Positions 1 through 8,639 of a stretch of DNA of 64,000 nucleotides are shown in pieces. Source of the stretch: Bacteroidales bacterium (lineage in GTDB: Bacteria > Bacteroidota > Bacteroidia > Bacteroidales > P3); NCBI GenBank assembly GCA_017455205.1, contig JAFTBM010000034.1, positions 1 through 64,000 of the forward strand. The letters are read 5' to 3'. A program made the translations under genes and the position numbers. The notes beneath the pieces are model-generated. The model was not told where the DNA came from. It saw only the letters and a program-made list of their open reading frames with translations, and searched no databases. Every line of letters begins with the position of its first letter. The first letter of the stretch is position 1.

Positions 1-324
1 AGCGGCGCCCGTACACCGACCAAGGCCGAGTGGGAGGAACTGATGAACAATACTACCGCCACGTGGACAACCCGCAACGGCGTGAGTGGCCGCCTCTTCA
101 CTGCCGCCAACGGCAACTCAATCTTCCTGCCCGCCGCTGGCTTTCGCTACGGTACGAGCTTCGGCGGTGTCGGCAGCGGCGGCGACTACTGGTCGTCGTC
201 GCTCTACGAGGGCAGCCCGGGCGGCGCGTGGTACTTCTACTTCAGTTCCAGCAACCAGTACGTGGACAGCAACGACCGCTACTTCGGCTTCTCTGTCCGC
301 GCGGTGCGTGCCAGTCAGAACTGA
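1..324 (+). CDS. C-terminal part of a Fib_succ_major / DUF1566-like secreted protein (partial)
   Basis: The frame is open from the first base to the TGA at 322-324, so the start lies outside the window. The 107 visible residues are rich in Gly, Ser and Tyr. They carry the pattern typical of the Fibrobacter succinogenes major paralogous domain: TPTKAEWEEL near the start, FLPAAGFR, a GGDYWSSS stretch and the ending FSVRAVRAS. Such domains are usually found in secreted or surface proteins of Bacteroidota and their biochemical role is unknown. The gene converges on the interrupted lipoprotein gene on the other strand. The family call is by pattern recognition; without the N-terminus nothing can be said about export. 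Confidence 0.7.
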   Translation, partial: SGARTPTKAEWEELMNNTTATWTTRNGVSGRLFTAANGNSIFLPAAGFRYGTSFGGVGSGGDYWSSSLYEGSPGGAWYFYFSSSNQYVDSNDRYFGFSVRAVRASQN

Positions 325-503
325 CCTTGTTCGGTTCCGTCCACGCGGAACGGGCAATCGGGGAAGGGCAGGGGCGTGGGCGCCCGCGGAGCGGGCTACC
401 CAGCCCACGCTCCTGCCCTTCCCCGCCGCCGCCGAAAAATAAACAATCAGAGTAATCAGAGTAATCAGATTACTCCGATTACTCTGATTACTCGGGGGAG
501 GAG

Positions 504-1994
504 TTATTCTGCGAGGCCGATGACGCACGAGGCTGGGTGGATGCCGTCGGGCATGACTACATCGGCCTGGATGACTATATTGCTGCCGGGTTGGGCATTA
601 CGGATGGCTTCGGCCACCTCTTTGCCTATCTTAAGCCCCGCCTGCTTGGAGGGGTTTTCAATGGGTGCACAGGCACGGGTGCCTACAGTGATGTTGAGAC
701 TTTTGATGCAGATGCTCTCTTTGGGCATTCAAAATTCAAAGTCGCGTGCCTTGGTGGCGAAGAAGGCGGTGTTTTCATTGAAGTCTCTCCTTTTGGCCTG
801 CTTTTCACCGTTTTCATATATGCCAACGCGGAGTACGGGGTCGGGCAAGGCTTTGGCGCGGTAGCGGAGAGCGGTTAATGGCTTGATGCTGCCTTTGGTA
901 CGGGCGGAGATGCGGAGTTCAATTGTCTTGGCGTTGCCGTTGGGGGTGAGGGTGTAGTGTCCGGGGGCGTTGCTAGGGGTGATAGTGCCTGCGGTGTCGT
1001 CGACGGCGACGATGAGGTCGCGGCAGGCATAGCCTTCGGCTGCGATGGTCAGCGGGTTCGCTATGCCGCGGTAGACCATGTTGTAGTTATCGTGGCTTAC
1101 GGCTACGACTTGGACCTTCTTCTCCACCCGCATGGCGATGCGGAAACCCATAGTGATTGATTTGCGTAAGTAACCATAGTAACAGGGGAGGGAATGTATT
1201 GGCCTTGGCATAAGGAGTGTATCGTTACCAAATGTTATGTTGTAAGGTATCGTGCTATCAGTGAAGGCACTATTGTCGCTTATCCAACAGCCGCCAACAA
1301 AACATTCCCACTCTTCTTCTTCTGGCAATTGATTTTTTTTACGATTAGGATCTATTAACTCCTCTACGTTTCCGTGCATATCGTAGAAGCCGAGTTCGTT
1401 GGGCTGTTTGGTGGCCACAGGATGGGTGGTGCTGTCGGAGTTGGCGCCAAACCATGCCACGACATCGGGGTCGTCGCTGCCCGCATATTGGTAGGTGTTT
1501 TTGCCATCAATTCCTCCGGTCTCGGCAAAGCGCCACTCTGTTTGTGTGGGGAGGTAGAATTCGCGGCCAGTGAGGCTGTTGAGCCGCTCGATAAAGGTTT
1601 CGACATCCTTGAGGCTTACACGCTCCACTGGCAGGTCAGCCCCCTTGAAGAAGGAGGGGTTGGTGTCCATAACGGCCTCGTAGAGGGCTTGGGTAACTTC
1701 GGTCTGGCCGAGGTAGAAGTCGCGGATGTCGGTGGTGTCTACCTCTTCCCAAAAACGGTAGACTATGGTGTCGCTACCGTAAATATGTATGGTGTCTCTT
1801 CTCCGCTGTTCGGGAATATAGCGTAGGGGAGTGCCGCCATAGTGTATCTGGCGGCCACCTTTGACGAAAACCATTTTGAAGTCCACGCCGTTGGCGGTGA
1901 TGGTGATTTCCTTTTCGGGCTGCGGGGAGCAGGCCGTCAGCGTGAGGATCGCCGCCGCAGCGGCAGGAATGAGAAATTTGAATGCTTGTTTCAT
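504..1994 (-). pseudogene. FGE-sulfatase-like (SUMF1) lipoprotein fused to a GldM-type C-terminal domain, interrupted by in-frame TGA
   Basis: Residues 1-22 form a lipoprotein signal ending in the lipobox LTAC (Cys22). Residues about 35-275 look like the formylglycine-generating-enzyme fold: FLGQTEVTQ-type start, REFYLPTQTEWRFAE, GFYDMHGNVEE, GFRIAM. From about residue 295 the sequence resembles the GldM/PorM C-terminal domains (VYRGIANPLTI, then RAKALPDPVLRVG). At 729-731 an in-frame TGA follows DFEF. The same frame continues without a gap (ATG at 726-728) for 74 residues that complete a GldM-type domain, including the PGS...PDG ending. GldK (FGE-like lipoprotein) and GldM are partners in the T9SS core, so a fusion of the two domain types is suggestive. 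The stop may be a real lesion, a readthrough site or a sequence error; two adjacent cistrons is less likely because there is no gap or separate ribosome site. Confidence 0.65.
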
Positions 1995-2037
1995 GATCAG
2001 TTTGCTTTAATGGTTATTGCTTCTTTTTGAATGTGGA

Positions 2038-2256
2038 TTATCGGTCGAGTGAGATGATGGCATCAATTTCTATTGGCTTTTTGGTGGGGGTGTTCACCGC
2101 GACAGAAAGTATGAGTTTGCTGCCGATCTTGGCCTTGTGGATGGCTTCCACGGCTTCCTTGGTCAAGCGTCCGCTGCCTTCGATAGTGATGCCTCCGTCC
2201 ACTTCGAATCTCTCTCCATCTTCGCCTTCATAGTTGGATTGTTTTGGTGTGGTACT
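2038..2256 (-). pseudogene. Remnant of a GldM-type C-terminal domain
   Basis: Between an in-frame TAA at 2257-2259 and the TAA at 2038-2040 the minus strand encodes 72 residues with no ATG; the only usable start is a GTG at 2200-2202. The core pattern (GGITIEGSGRLTKEAVEAIHKAK, with IGSKL and an IIS ending) matches in spacing and character the last 70 residues of the neighbouring fusion lipoprotein (LKIGKEVAEAIRNAQPGS, ending VIG). It therefore looks like the tail of a second, paralogous gene whose 5' part has been lost. It lies just upstream of the lipoprotein start at 1994, on the same strand. Confidence 0.5.
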
Positions 2257-3016
2257 TTATTGTTTGCGATTCTTGGCTTCTTCCACGGTGCGGCGGAGCT
2301 GCCCCGATGGTGGTTTTGAATGGGTGTTTCATTGTTTCAAGTTTTTATTACAACGTTTTATCAGAAACTTCGCTGTTGGAAAGATTTTTTCCTTGTGGAG
2401 GGTGAATTTTCAATTCTCAATCTTCAATTTTCCGTTGCCACTTGGTCCGTGTCATCTCCGTGTCAACTCCGTGTCAACTCCGTGTCACCTCCGAGTGGAG
2501 TCGGACCAAACACGGACCAAACACGGATTAATCACGGATTAAACACGGGGCAAGTACCTACTGGCAGTACATCCGACGGCGAGGTGCTTCAAGCGCCTCG
2601 CATTTACGGCTTCCAGCGACGATTGGCGGCAAAACTATTTAGTGCACTATTGGTTTTGAGTGTGTGTTTCATTGTTTCAAGTTTTCTTCCTATGACGTTA
2701 TGTTTTCTTGATTTGTTGCAAGGGCAAACTGTGGGCGGTGGGGCGAGGAAGAATTAGGGAGGAGTGAAGGGGAAGTGCCTGGGGAAAGTGGGGAAGTGGG
2801 GTGTGCTTGCTCAGTGTTGCCCCACCGCTTGTTGTTTGCTCTAATTGAATAATTGTGGTGAGGCGATGACGTTCATCACAATGCCTGCCACAATATTGAT
2901 AGTGAGTTTTTTTTGTATTTCTGGGTTAACAACTGATGATTGTTTTCGGCGATGTAAGCTTGGATGTCTTCGCTCATGATGATTGCATGATGGATGATTA
3001 ATGGTTAATGGGGCTG
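2257..3016. other. Gene-poor stretch carrying repeat copy A1
   Basis: No convincing complete gene is visible. The stretch contains a 22-bp perfect direct repeat (2324-2345 and 2664-2685) that brackets repeat copy A1, and a short run of the AATTGAGAATTG-type repeat near 2408-2432. On the minus strand near 2855-2975 a 33-codon frame starting MSEDIQAY runs into an eight-A tract and would need a frameshift to continue; it is not called as a gene. Confidence 0.6.
2444..2564 (+). repeat. Dispersed 11-bp-pitch intergenic repeat, family A copy 1
   Basis: Eleven consecutive 11-bp units run in perfect phase. Four have the form NNTCCGTGTCA, then comes a central near-palindrome (TCCGAGTGGAGTCGGA), then four or five units of the form ACACGGACCAA, ending GTACCTACTGG. 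The right arm is roughly the reverse complement of the left, so the whole can fold as a long hairpin or cruciform. Copies in the same design lie at 23060-23169 (inverted) and 54147-54267. Similarity to copy 3 continues downstream for about 60 bp (CTACTGG, then GCGAGGTGCTTC against GCGAGGCGCTTC). Confidence 0.85.
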
Positions 3017-5509
3017 CTATTTTCTGCCACTGGAGCTGCCCTCCTGTATGCCTTCGCGGCTGCTGTTGGAGAGTTCCATTTTGCCGAAGCGCAGGGTGAG
3101 GCCGAAGGTGAGGTAGCTGCTGGTGGATTTCGATAGGTAGGAGCTGTTGCTGTAGGGGTTGATGTCGAGGCGGCTCCATTGTTCCCAGTTGAATATGTCG
3201 TTGGCATTGAAGTAGAGCGAGAGTCGGCGGTCGAAGAAGTCGGCACTCATGCCGAGGTTGATGCTTTTGTAGGGCTCGTCGATGTCGGTTCCGCTGTAGC
3301 CTAATCTTCGGCTGCGATATTGGCCGGAGACAAATACGTTGAGGCGGTTCCATAGTTTGGCCCAAATGCGAGCCGAGATGTTCCACGAGGTCATCTGGTT
3401 TTCTATCCACTTGTCGGGGCGCACCATGACGTGGTACCAGTTGTTGGTGATGCCAGTGTAGAGGCGGAAGTTGAGGAAGGCCGTGGGTCGGTACATGGCG
3501 TTGGCGCTGATGTTGAAGCGGCGATTGTCCTCGGCATTGTAGGGCTTCGAGAAGTTGACCCAGCGTCCGAAGAGTGGAGAATAGACGGGGTCGTCGATGC
3601 TGGACTCTTCATCGGTATTGGTCTCCACCGAGGCGTCGATTCCCACGGAATGGCCTTTTTCAAAGTATTTGCTCCACTCAAGTTCCACTTCGTGGCTGCG
3701 CGAGGGGGCGAGGTCAGGGTTGCCCGTAGAGTAGCTCGCAATACCATATCTAACATAGCGCGAAAGCGAGCCTGCCGAGGGGTGGCTGGTTCGGGTGGAA
3801 TAGCTCAGGCTGAAGGAGTGCATGGATTCGGTGGAGTAGGAGAGGTAGACCGAAGGAGAGAAGGAGAAGTAGTGGATGGTGGTGTCGAATTGAGGCTCGG
3901 CCACGTGGCGCGAGGTGCTTTTGTTGAGGCTTCCGCGTGCACTGGCCGAGAAAGTGAAGTTCCCCCATTCGCGTCGCCAGCTGAGGTAGGCCGAGGCCGA
4001 GGTGGAGCCCGAGCGGCTGCTGTCGGAGCGGAGGGCGTCGGTGTGGTAGACGTTGGCGGCATCCATTGTGTCGCGCAGGTAGTCGCTTCTGCTGTTCGAG
4101 AAGTCGAGGTCAATGCCTGTGCCTATCTCGCCCTTTTTGCTGTAGGGGTATGAATAGTTGATACCGAGGCTGCCATACCCGCTGGTGTATGGCGATTGGG
4201 TGCGGTTGTCGTAGCTTAATTGTGGTTGTGCCTCGTAGTGGTCGAAGCTGGTTGACTTCGATTGGTTTCCCCACCATCCGCCGTAGGCATTGGCCGAGAG
4301 GTAGTGCCCTTCGTTGTTGAACTTGTGTTGGTAGTAGAGGTAGGTGCCTCCTCCATGATATAAAGAGTGCCAGTTGTCATGGCTGAAGGAATTGTAGTTT
4401 TGAGGCAAACCGGCAATGTATTCGGTTTGGGTAGTGGAGCTACTATCATTGTATTGTTGCTAGGAGGGGTAGGTGTAGAAGTCGAATGAGAGGGTGTTCA
4501 TCGAGTCGAATTCATAGCTGAGGTCGAAGTTGAAGTTGAGGTTGTGGTAGCTTGATTCTCCTTCTCCGCTGGATGTATATTGCCGTATGAGTAGGCTATC
4601 GCTGTCATACAACTCTCCCTCGCCGTGCGAGGTGCTTTTGTTGCGGCGACCGCTGTAGCTGAGGTAGGCGCTCATGTGCAGCTTGTCGTTGGCGTAGATA
4701 TATTGGGTGTAGGGCACCAGCGAAGGCTCCGACGAGCCGTTGAGGCCGAAGCTGAAGTAGGAATTGCGCAGCATGGTTGTCCCCGTCTTGATGTTGATGA
4801 CTGGCCCTCCAGAGCCATACTTGGCCGAGGGATGCTTCATCACCTCGATGGTGGAGATGGCGCTGGCGGGCAGCTGCTTGATGTATTGCCGCAAGGCTTC
4901 ACCGCCCATGTGCGAGGGGCGGTCGTTGATCCACACCGATACCCCCTGCCCGTTGAGGGTGATATTGCCTTCTGCATCGATTTGCACCCCAGGGGCGTTC
5001 TGCAAGGCATCCTGTGCGGTGCCAGCCTGCACAGAGGGGTCTTCGCTGACGTTGTAGAGCTTCTTCTCGCCGTCCACGGCATACATCGGCTTGGCAGCAC
5101 TCACCTCGACGGCCTCCAGCATCATGGCACCCTCTTTCAGGTGAATTGCTCCGAGGCTGGTGTCGGCCTGCGGTTGGCCTACGGGAATGAACAGTGTCTC
5201 ATAACCTACCGCCGAGATGCGTATCACTGCCGCGACGCTATCAGCTTTGAGGCTGAACCGCCCCTGCGGGTCGCTTGTCGTGCCACGCACAAACAGGCTG
5301 TCGGCTGCACGCAGCAGCGCAATGTTGGCGTAGGCTATGGGTTCTGCTTTTTCCTCGTGTTGCAAGCGGCCGCTGATAGTCCCCTGCCCATAGGCTGGGC
5401 TGAGTGTAAATGCCAGCAGCATTGCTGCGAGGGCAAATAAGATGAACGGGGGGCGGTGGCGGCGGTTGATTTGCAGTGAGGGTTGGTTGCTTGGGTGTGC
5501 TGTCTTCAT
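3017..5509 (-). pseudogene. Outer-membrane beta-barrel / TonB-dependent-receptor-like protein with in-frame TAG
   Basis: One reading frame of about 830 codons is broken only by a TAG at 4460-4462. Before it, residues 1-349 show a hydrophobic export signal (about 22-42), a carboxypeptidase-regulatory-like domain (SGRLQHEEKAEPIAYANI), and a plug domain (VQAGTAQDALQNAPGV, then NGQGVSVWINDRPS). After it, the same frame continues as alternating beta strands rich in Tyr, Ser and Asn to 3017. The layout matches the OMP_b-brl_3 family of Bacteroidota outer-membrane receptors, which take up ligands with TonB energy. The downstream part has only a TTG (4406-4408) as a possible separate start and lacks a signal peptide, so independent function is unlikely. 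The break may be genuine decay or a sequence error. Confidence 0.75.
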
Positions 5510-5536
5510 TGTTTTGTGTTGTTTGTGAATAGGTAA

Positions 5537-5738
5537 TAAAGGAAGCGTGGTCTGTGTGCCACTTCTTTCAATCGTAGGTCGTGAGAATTACCTTTGTCAG
5601 CAGATGTGAAAACAGCCCACGCTTGTAGCGCGAACCCGATACCCACCCTGCTGACTTGTTGGAATTTCTCACGTTCACGATTGTCAGAGTTGAGCTTGTC
5701 GCTTCGGTGATTTCCTCTTGAAATCGGCTGCAAAGTTA
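5537..5738 (-). ncRNA. Strongly self-paired leader or small RNA between the receptor gene and ffh
   Basis: Four nested helices can form symmetrically: 5542-5547 with 5700-5705 (GAAGCG/CGCTTC), 5569-5575 with 5677-5683 (CAATCGT/ACGATTG), 5580-5587 with 5666-5673 (CGTGAGAA/TTCTCACG) and 5596-5603 with 5648-5655 (GTCAGCAG/CTGCTGAC). On the minus strand a -7-like TAACTTTG lies at 5731-5738, directly before a further small hairpin (GATTTC/GAAATC), so transcription toward the receptor gene is favoured. The result is either a 220-nt structured 5' leader or a free-standing rod-shaped RNA of 6S-like outline. It does not match the SRP RNA tip or the cobalamin box by eye. The strand is inferred. Confidence 0.5.
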
Positions 5739-5956
5739 AGAATATTTCGCAAATTGGATGGAGTAAAATATCTTTCATCTTCATTATCAGAAGTTGTGCA
5801 ACCATAGGAGAGTGCATTTTCTGTGCAATTAGGATGAGGCTTATGGTGGAAATTGACCACTGGCACACCGCTGGATGCAGCAGACTACTGCGAGCAAGGG
5901 TAGTGAGTCGCTGCCACTGAATATGGGCGTCGGTGGGCAGCAGAATGGTTTGACTA

Positions 5957-5986
5957 TTGATAGTTGCAATATTTTGTGTATCTTTG
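5957..5986 (+). promoter_or_regulatory. Promoter of ffh
   Basis: A -33 TTG (5957-5959), a 19-bp spacer and a -7 TATCTTTG (5979-5986) fit the Bacteroidota consensus TTG-N19/20-TAnnTTTG. The ffh start codon lies 27 bases downstream. Confidence 0.7.
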
Positions 5987-6013
5987 CAGGGAATTTGTAA
6001 CCGAAGAAAAACT

Positions 6014-7333
6014 ATGTTTGAAAGCCTTAGCAGCAAGATAGAGAAAGCGTTACATACGCTCCGCGGACGTGGAACAATCACCGACATCAACATCGCCGAG
6101 ACCGTCAAAGAGGTGCGCCGTGCGTTGCTCGATGCTGATGTAAGTTTCCCGATAGCCAAGGAGTTTACCGACAAGGTGAAGGCCGAGGCCATGGGGCGCA
6201 ACGTCATCAGCAGTATCGAGCCAGGGCAGCTGATGGTGAAGATTGTGCACGAGAAGCTGACCGAGCTGATGGGGTCGGAAAGTGTGGACATCAACATCAA
6301 GGGGCAGCCCGCAGTGGTGTTGATAGCAGGTCTGCAAGGCTCGGGTAAGACCACTTTCAGTGCCAAACTGGCCAACCTGCTGCATACCAAGCGAGGTAAG
6401 AGCGTCATGCTGGTGGCTGGCGACGTCTATCGCCCTGCTGCTATCAGCCAGTTGCAGACGCTCGGCGAGCAGATAGGCGTGCCAGTCTACGCCGAACTGG
6501 GTAATACCGACCCCGTGCAGATTGCGCAAAATGCCATCAAGGAGGCCAAGCAGCGTGGGGTAAACGTCGTGGTGGTTGATACAGCAGGTCGCCTTTCAGT
6601 TGATGAAGAGATGATGGCCGAAATAGCCAAACTTAAAGCAGAACTCCATCCGCAGGAGACCCTCTTCGTGGTGGATTCCATGACTGGCCAAGATGCCGTG
6701 AACACCGCCAAGGCGTTCAACGAGCAAATCGACTACGACGGGGTGGTACTGACCAAGCTCGATGGCGACACCCGTGGAGGTGCAGCCCTGACGATACGCT
6801 ACGCTGTTCAAAAGCCCATCAAGTTTGTTGGCGTGGGCGAGAAGATGGATGCCCTTGATGTCTTCCACCCCGAGCGCATGGCCAGTCGCATACTGGGCAT
6901 GGGCGATGTGGTGAGCCTCGTCGAGCGTGCCCAGGAGCAATACGATGAGGAGGAAGCCCGCAAGCTCTCCAAAAAGCTGCTGCACGACAGCTACAACTTC
7001 GAGGACTTCCTTGCTCAAATGGCACAAGTCAAGAAGATGGGCTCTATGAAAGACCTCATCGGTATGATACCAGGCATGTCCAAGCTGACCAAGAACGTGG
7101 AGATAAGCGACGATGCTTTCGTTCCGATTGAAGCCATGATAGGCTCGATGACCCCCTACGAGCGTCGCAACCCCTCATGCCTCAACGGCAGTCGCAAGCA
7201 GCGCATAGCGGCTGGTAGCGGACGTTCAATCCAAGAACTCAATCGCTTCCTCAAGCAGTTCGACGACACGCGCAAGATGATGAAGATGATGAGCAAACAA
7301 AGCGGAAAGACTTTTCCCAAGCGGAGAAGATAG
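6014..7333 (+). CDS. ffh: Signal recognition particle protein Ffh
   Basis: GTPase of the signal recognition particle; with SRP RNA it targets ribosomes making membrane proteins to FtsY at the inner membrane. The 439-residue product has the N-terminal four-helix domain (1-90) and the G domain with P-loop GLQGSGKT (106-113), DTAGR and TKLDGD. The M domain (about 295-439) contains MGSMKDLIGMIPG and a basic, Met-rich tail. The start chosen is the ATG at 6014, because the 19 extra codons of the longer frame overlap the promoter. Length and motif order are normal for the family. The SRP RNA gene is not obvious nearby. folD follows after 18 bases and is probably co-transcribed. Confidence 0.97.
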   Translation: MFESLSSKIEKALHTLRGRGTITDINIAETVKEVRRALLDADVSFPIAKEFTDKVKAEAMGRNVISSIEPGQLMVKIVHEKLTELMGSESVDINIKGQPAVVLIAGLQGSGKTTFSAKLANLLHTKRGKSVMLVAGDVYRPAAISQLQTLGEQIGVPVYAELGNTDPVQIAQNAIKEAKQRGVNVVVVDTAGRLSVDEEMMAEIAKLKAELHPQETLFVVDSMTGQDAVNTAKAFNEQIDYDGVVLTKLDGDTRGGAALTIRYAVQKPIKFVGVGEKMDALDVFHPERMASRILGMGDVVSLVERAQEQYDEEEARKLSKKLLHDSYNFEDFLAQMAQVKKMGSMKDLIGMIPGMSKLTKNVEISDDAFVPIEAMIGSMTPYERRNPSCLNGSRKQRIAAGSGRSIQELNRFLKQFDDTRKMMKMMSKQSGKTFPKRRR

Positions 7334-7351
7334 AAATAAAGAGTAGAAAAG

Positions 7352-8224
7352 ATGGTAAGAATACTTGATGGTAAAGAACTGGCCTCGCAGATTAAGGACG
7401 AACTGGCCAACGAAGTAAGGGCAATTACAAGCAGCGGCAGGCGTGCACCGCACTTGGCGGCAGTGCTGGTTGGCAACGACGGCGCCAGCATGACCTATGT
7501 GGCCAACAAGGAAAAGTCAAGCCACGAAGTGGGTTTCACCTCCTCGGTCTACCGCTTGGCGGAATCCACCACCGAGGCGCAGTTGATAGAGACCATCCAC
7601 TTCCTTAATGCCGACCCCGAAGTGGACGGCTTTATCGTTCAGCTCCCCCTGCCTGGGCACATCAACGAGAAACACATCATCAATGCAATCTCGCCCGAAA
7701 AGGATGTGGACGGCTTCACCCCCATCAACACAGGTCGCATGGTGCTGGGCGAACCCTGCTTTCTTCCCGCCACACCGATGGGTATCCGCACCCTCCTGCA
7801 ACGCAACGGCATCGCTACCGCAGGCCAGCACTGCGTGGTGGTGGGCAGAAGCAATATTGTGGGTACACCAGCAGCCAACCTCCTTTCCCGCAAAGGAGTG
7901 GACTGCACTGTAACGCTCTGCCACAGCCGCACACAGCACCTCGCCGAACTCACACGCCAAGCCGACATCCTCGTTGTGGCCATCGGTCAGCCCGAATTCG
8001 TCAAGGCCGACATGGTCAAGGAAGGAGCGGTGGTCGTCGATGTCGGTATACACCGCATCCCCGATGCCTCTCGGAAGAACGGCTACCGGCTGGTAGGCGA
8101 CGTATGCCACGCCGAAGTCGACCCTAAATGCAGCTGGGTGACCCCAGTGCCAGGCGGCGTAGGACCGCTGACCATCGTCAGCCTGCTGCAGAACACCCTC
8201 CAAGCCTACAAGCAGCGTCAGTAA
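7352..8224 (+). CDS. folD: Bifunctional methylenetetrahydrofolate dehydrogenase / methenyltetrahydrofolate cyclohydrolase
   Basis: FolD interconverts 5,10-methylene- and 10-formyl-tetrahydrofolate with NADP in the cytoplasm, supplying one-carbon units for purines (purH lies about 6 kb downstream) and formyl-Met. The 290-residue protein shows the substrate site with Tyr and Lys in TYVANKEKSS, the VQLPLPGH motif, DVDGFTPIN, the dinucleotide-binding VVVGRSNIVGTPAA, and the C-terminal GGVGPLT. Length is normal. It begins 18 bases after ffh and is probably the last gene of that operon, since a new promoter follows. Confidence 0.97.
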   Translation: MVRILDGKELASQIKDELANEVRAITSSGRRAPHLAAVLVGNDGASMTYVANKEKSSHEVGFTSSVYRLAESTTEAQLIETIHFLNADPEVDGFIVQLPLPGHINEKHIINAISPEKDVDGFTPINTGRMVLGEPCFLPATPMGIRTLLQRNGIATAGQHCVVVGRSNIVGTPAANLLSRKGVDCTVTLCHSRTQHLAELTRQADILVVAIGQPEFVKADMVKEGAVVVDVGIHRIPDASRKNGYRLVGDVCHAEVDPKCSWVTPVPGGVGPLTIVSLLQNTLQAYKQRQ

Positions 8225-8275
8225 TACCCCAGCAGCGGCTGCTCCCGCCAAAAAAGTGCCGCGAAGAAAAATATA

Positions 8276-8307
8276 TTTGGCCGCGTCAAGGAAAAAGCGT
8301 ACCTTTG
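8276..8307 (+). promoter_or_regulatory. Promoter of the hydrogenase regulator-hydG pair
   Basis: A -33 TTTG (8276-8279) is followed by a 20-bp spacer and a -7 TACCTTTG (8300-8307), close to the Bacteroidota consensus. The next start codon is 40 bases downstream. Confidence 0.7.
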
Positions 8308-8347
8308 CCGCGTTAACCGATTGTCTAATCCAAAAGCCTAACACCTG

Positions 8348-8617
8348 ATGGAGAAGCGAATAGGAACAATAACCATACTCATACTCGACCGCCGACAGGC
8401 GACCGTCATCAACAGCATTATTTCCGACCATACCCAGGTGGTGCTATGCCGCCAAGGGCTTCCATTTCGCGACAGCGAGGTGGCAGTGATAGCCCTTATT
8501 GTGGAAGGCACCACCAACCAAATCAACGCCCTGACCGGGCAGCTGGGGCGTCTCGAAGGCATCGTATGCAAAGCCGTAGTGGCTCCGCAGGGCGTAGGCA
8601 AAAAGGCAGAAAATTAA
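8348..8617 (+). CDS. TM1266-family iron-only hydrogenase system regulator
   Basis: An 89-residue protein with the ACT/NikR-C-like alternating pattern: KRIGTITILI, then VNSIISDHTQVVLCRQGLP, then VAVIALIVEGTTNQINALTGQLGRL, and a tail beginning GIVCKAVV. These features fit the small putative regulator family found beside [FeFe]-hydrogenase maturation genes and named after Thermotoga TM1266. Its ligand and target are unknown. It lies 22 bases before hydG under one promoter, which strengthens the call. It has no DNA-binding domain of its own, so it may act by protein contact or ligand sensing. Confidence 0.8.
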   Translation: MEKRIGTITILILDRRQATVINSIISDHTQVVLCRQGLPFRDSEVAVIALIVEGTTNQINALTGQLGRLEGIVCKAVVAPQGVGKKAEN

Positions 8618-8639
8618 TCCTAAAACAGCAATAACAACC

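Noticed and set aside
729..731. TGA as selenocysteine or recoded tryptophan
   Set aside because: The residue is not at a catalytic site, no SECIS-like hairpin was evident, and TGA ends many other genes in the window.
2841..3410. 189-codon minus-strand frame at the end of the receptor gene
   Set aside because: It overlaps the receptor barrel in another frame and shows Gln/His/Pro-rich noise.
5537..5738. SRP RNA or cobalamin riboswitch as identity of the structured segment
   Set aside because: The conserved SRP tip (GGAAG/AGCAGCC-type) and the GCCACTG box of cobalamin riboswitches are not present on either strand in the expected places.
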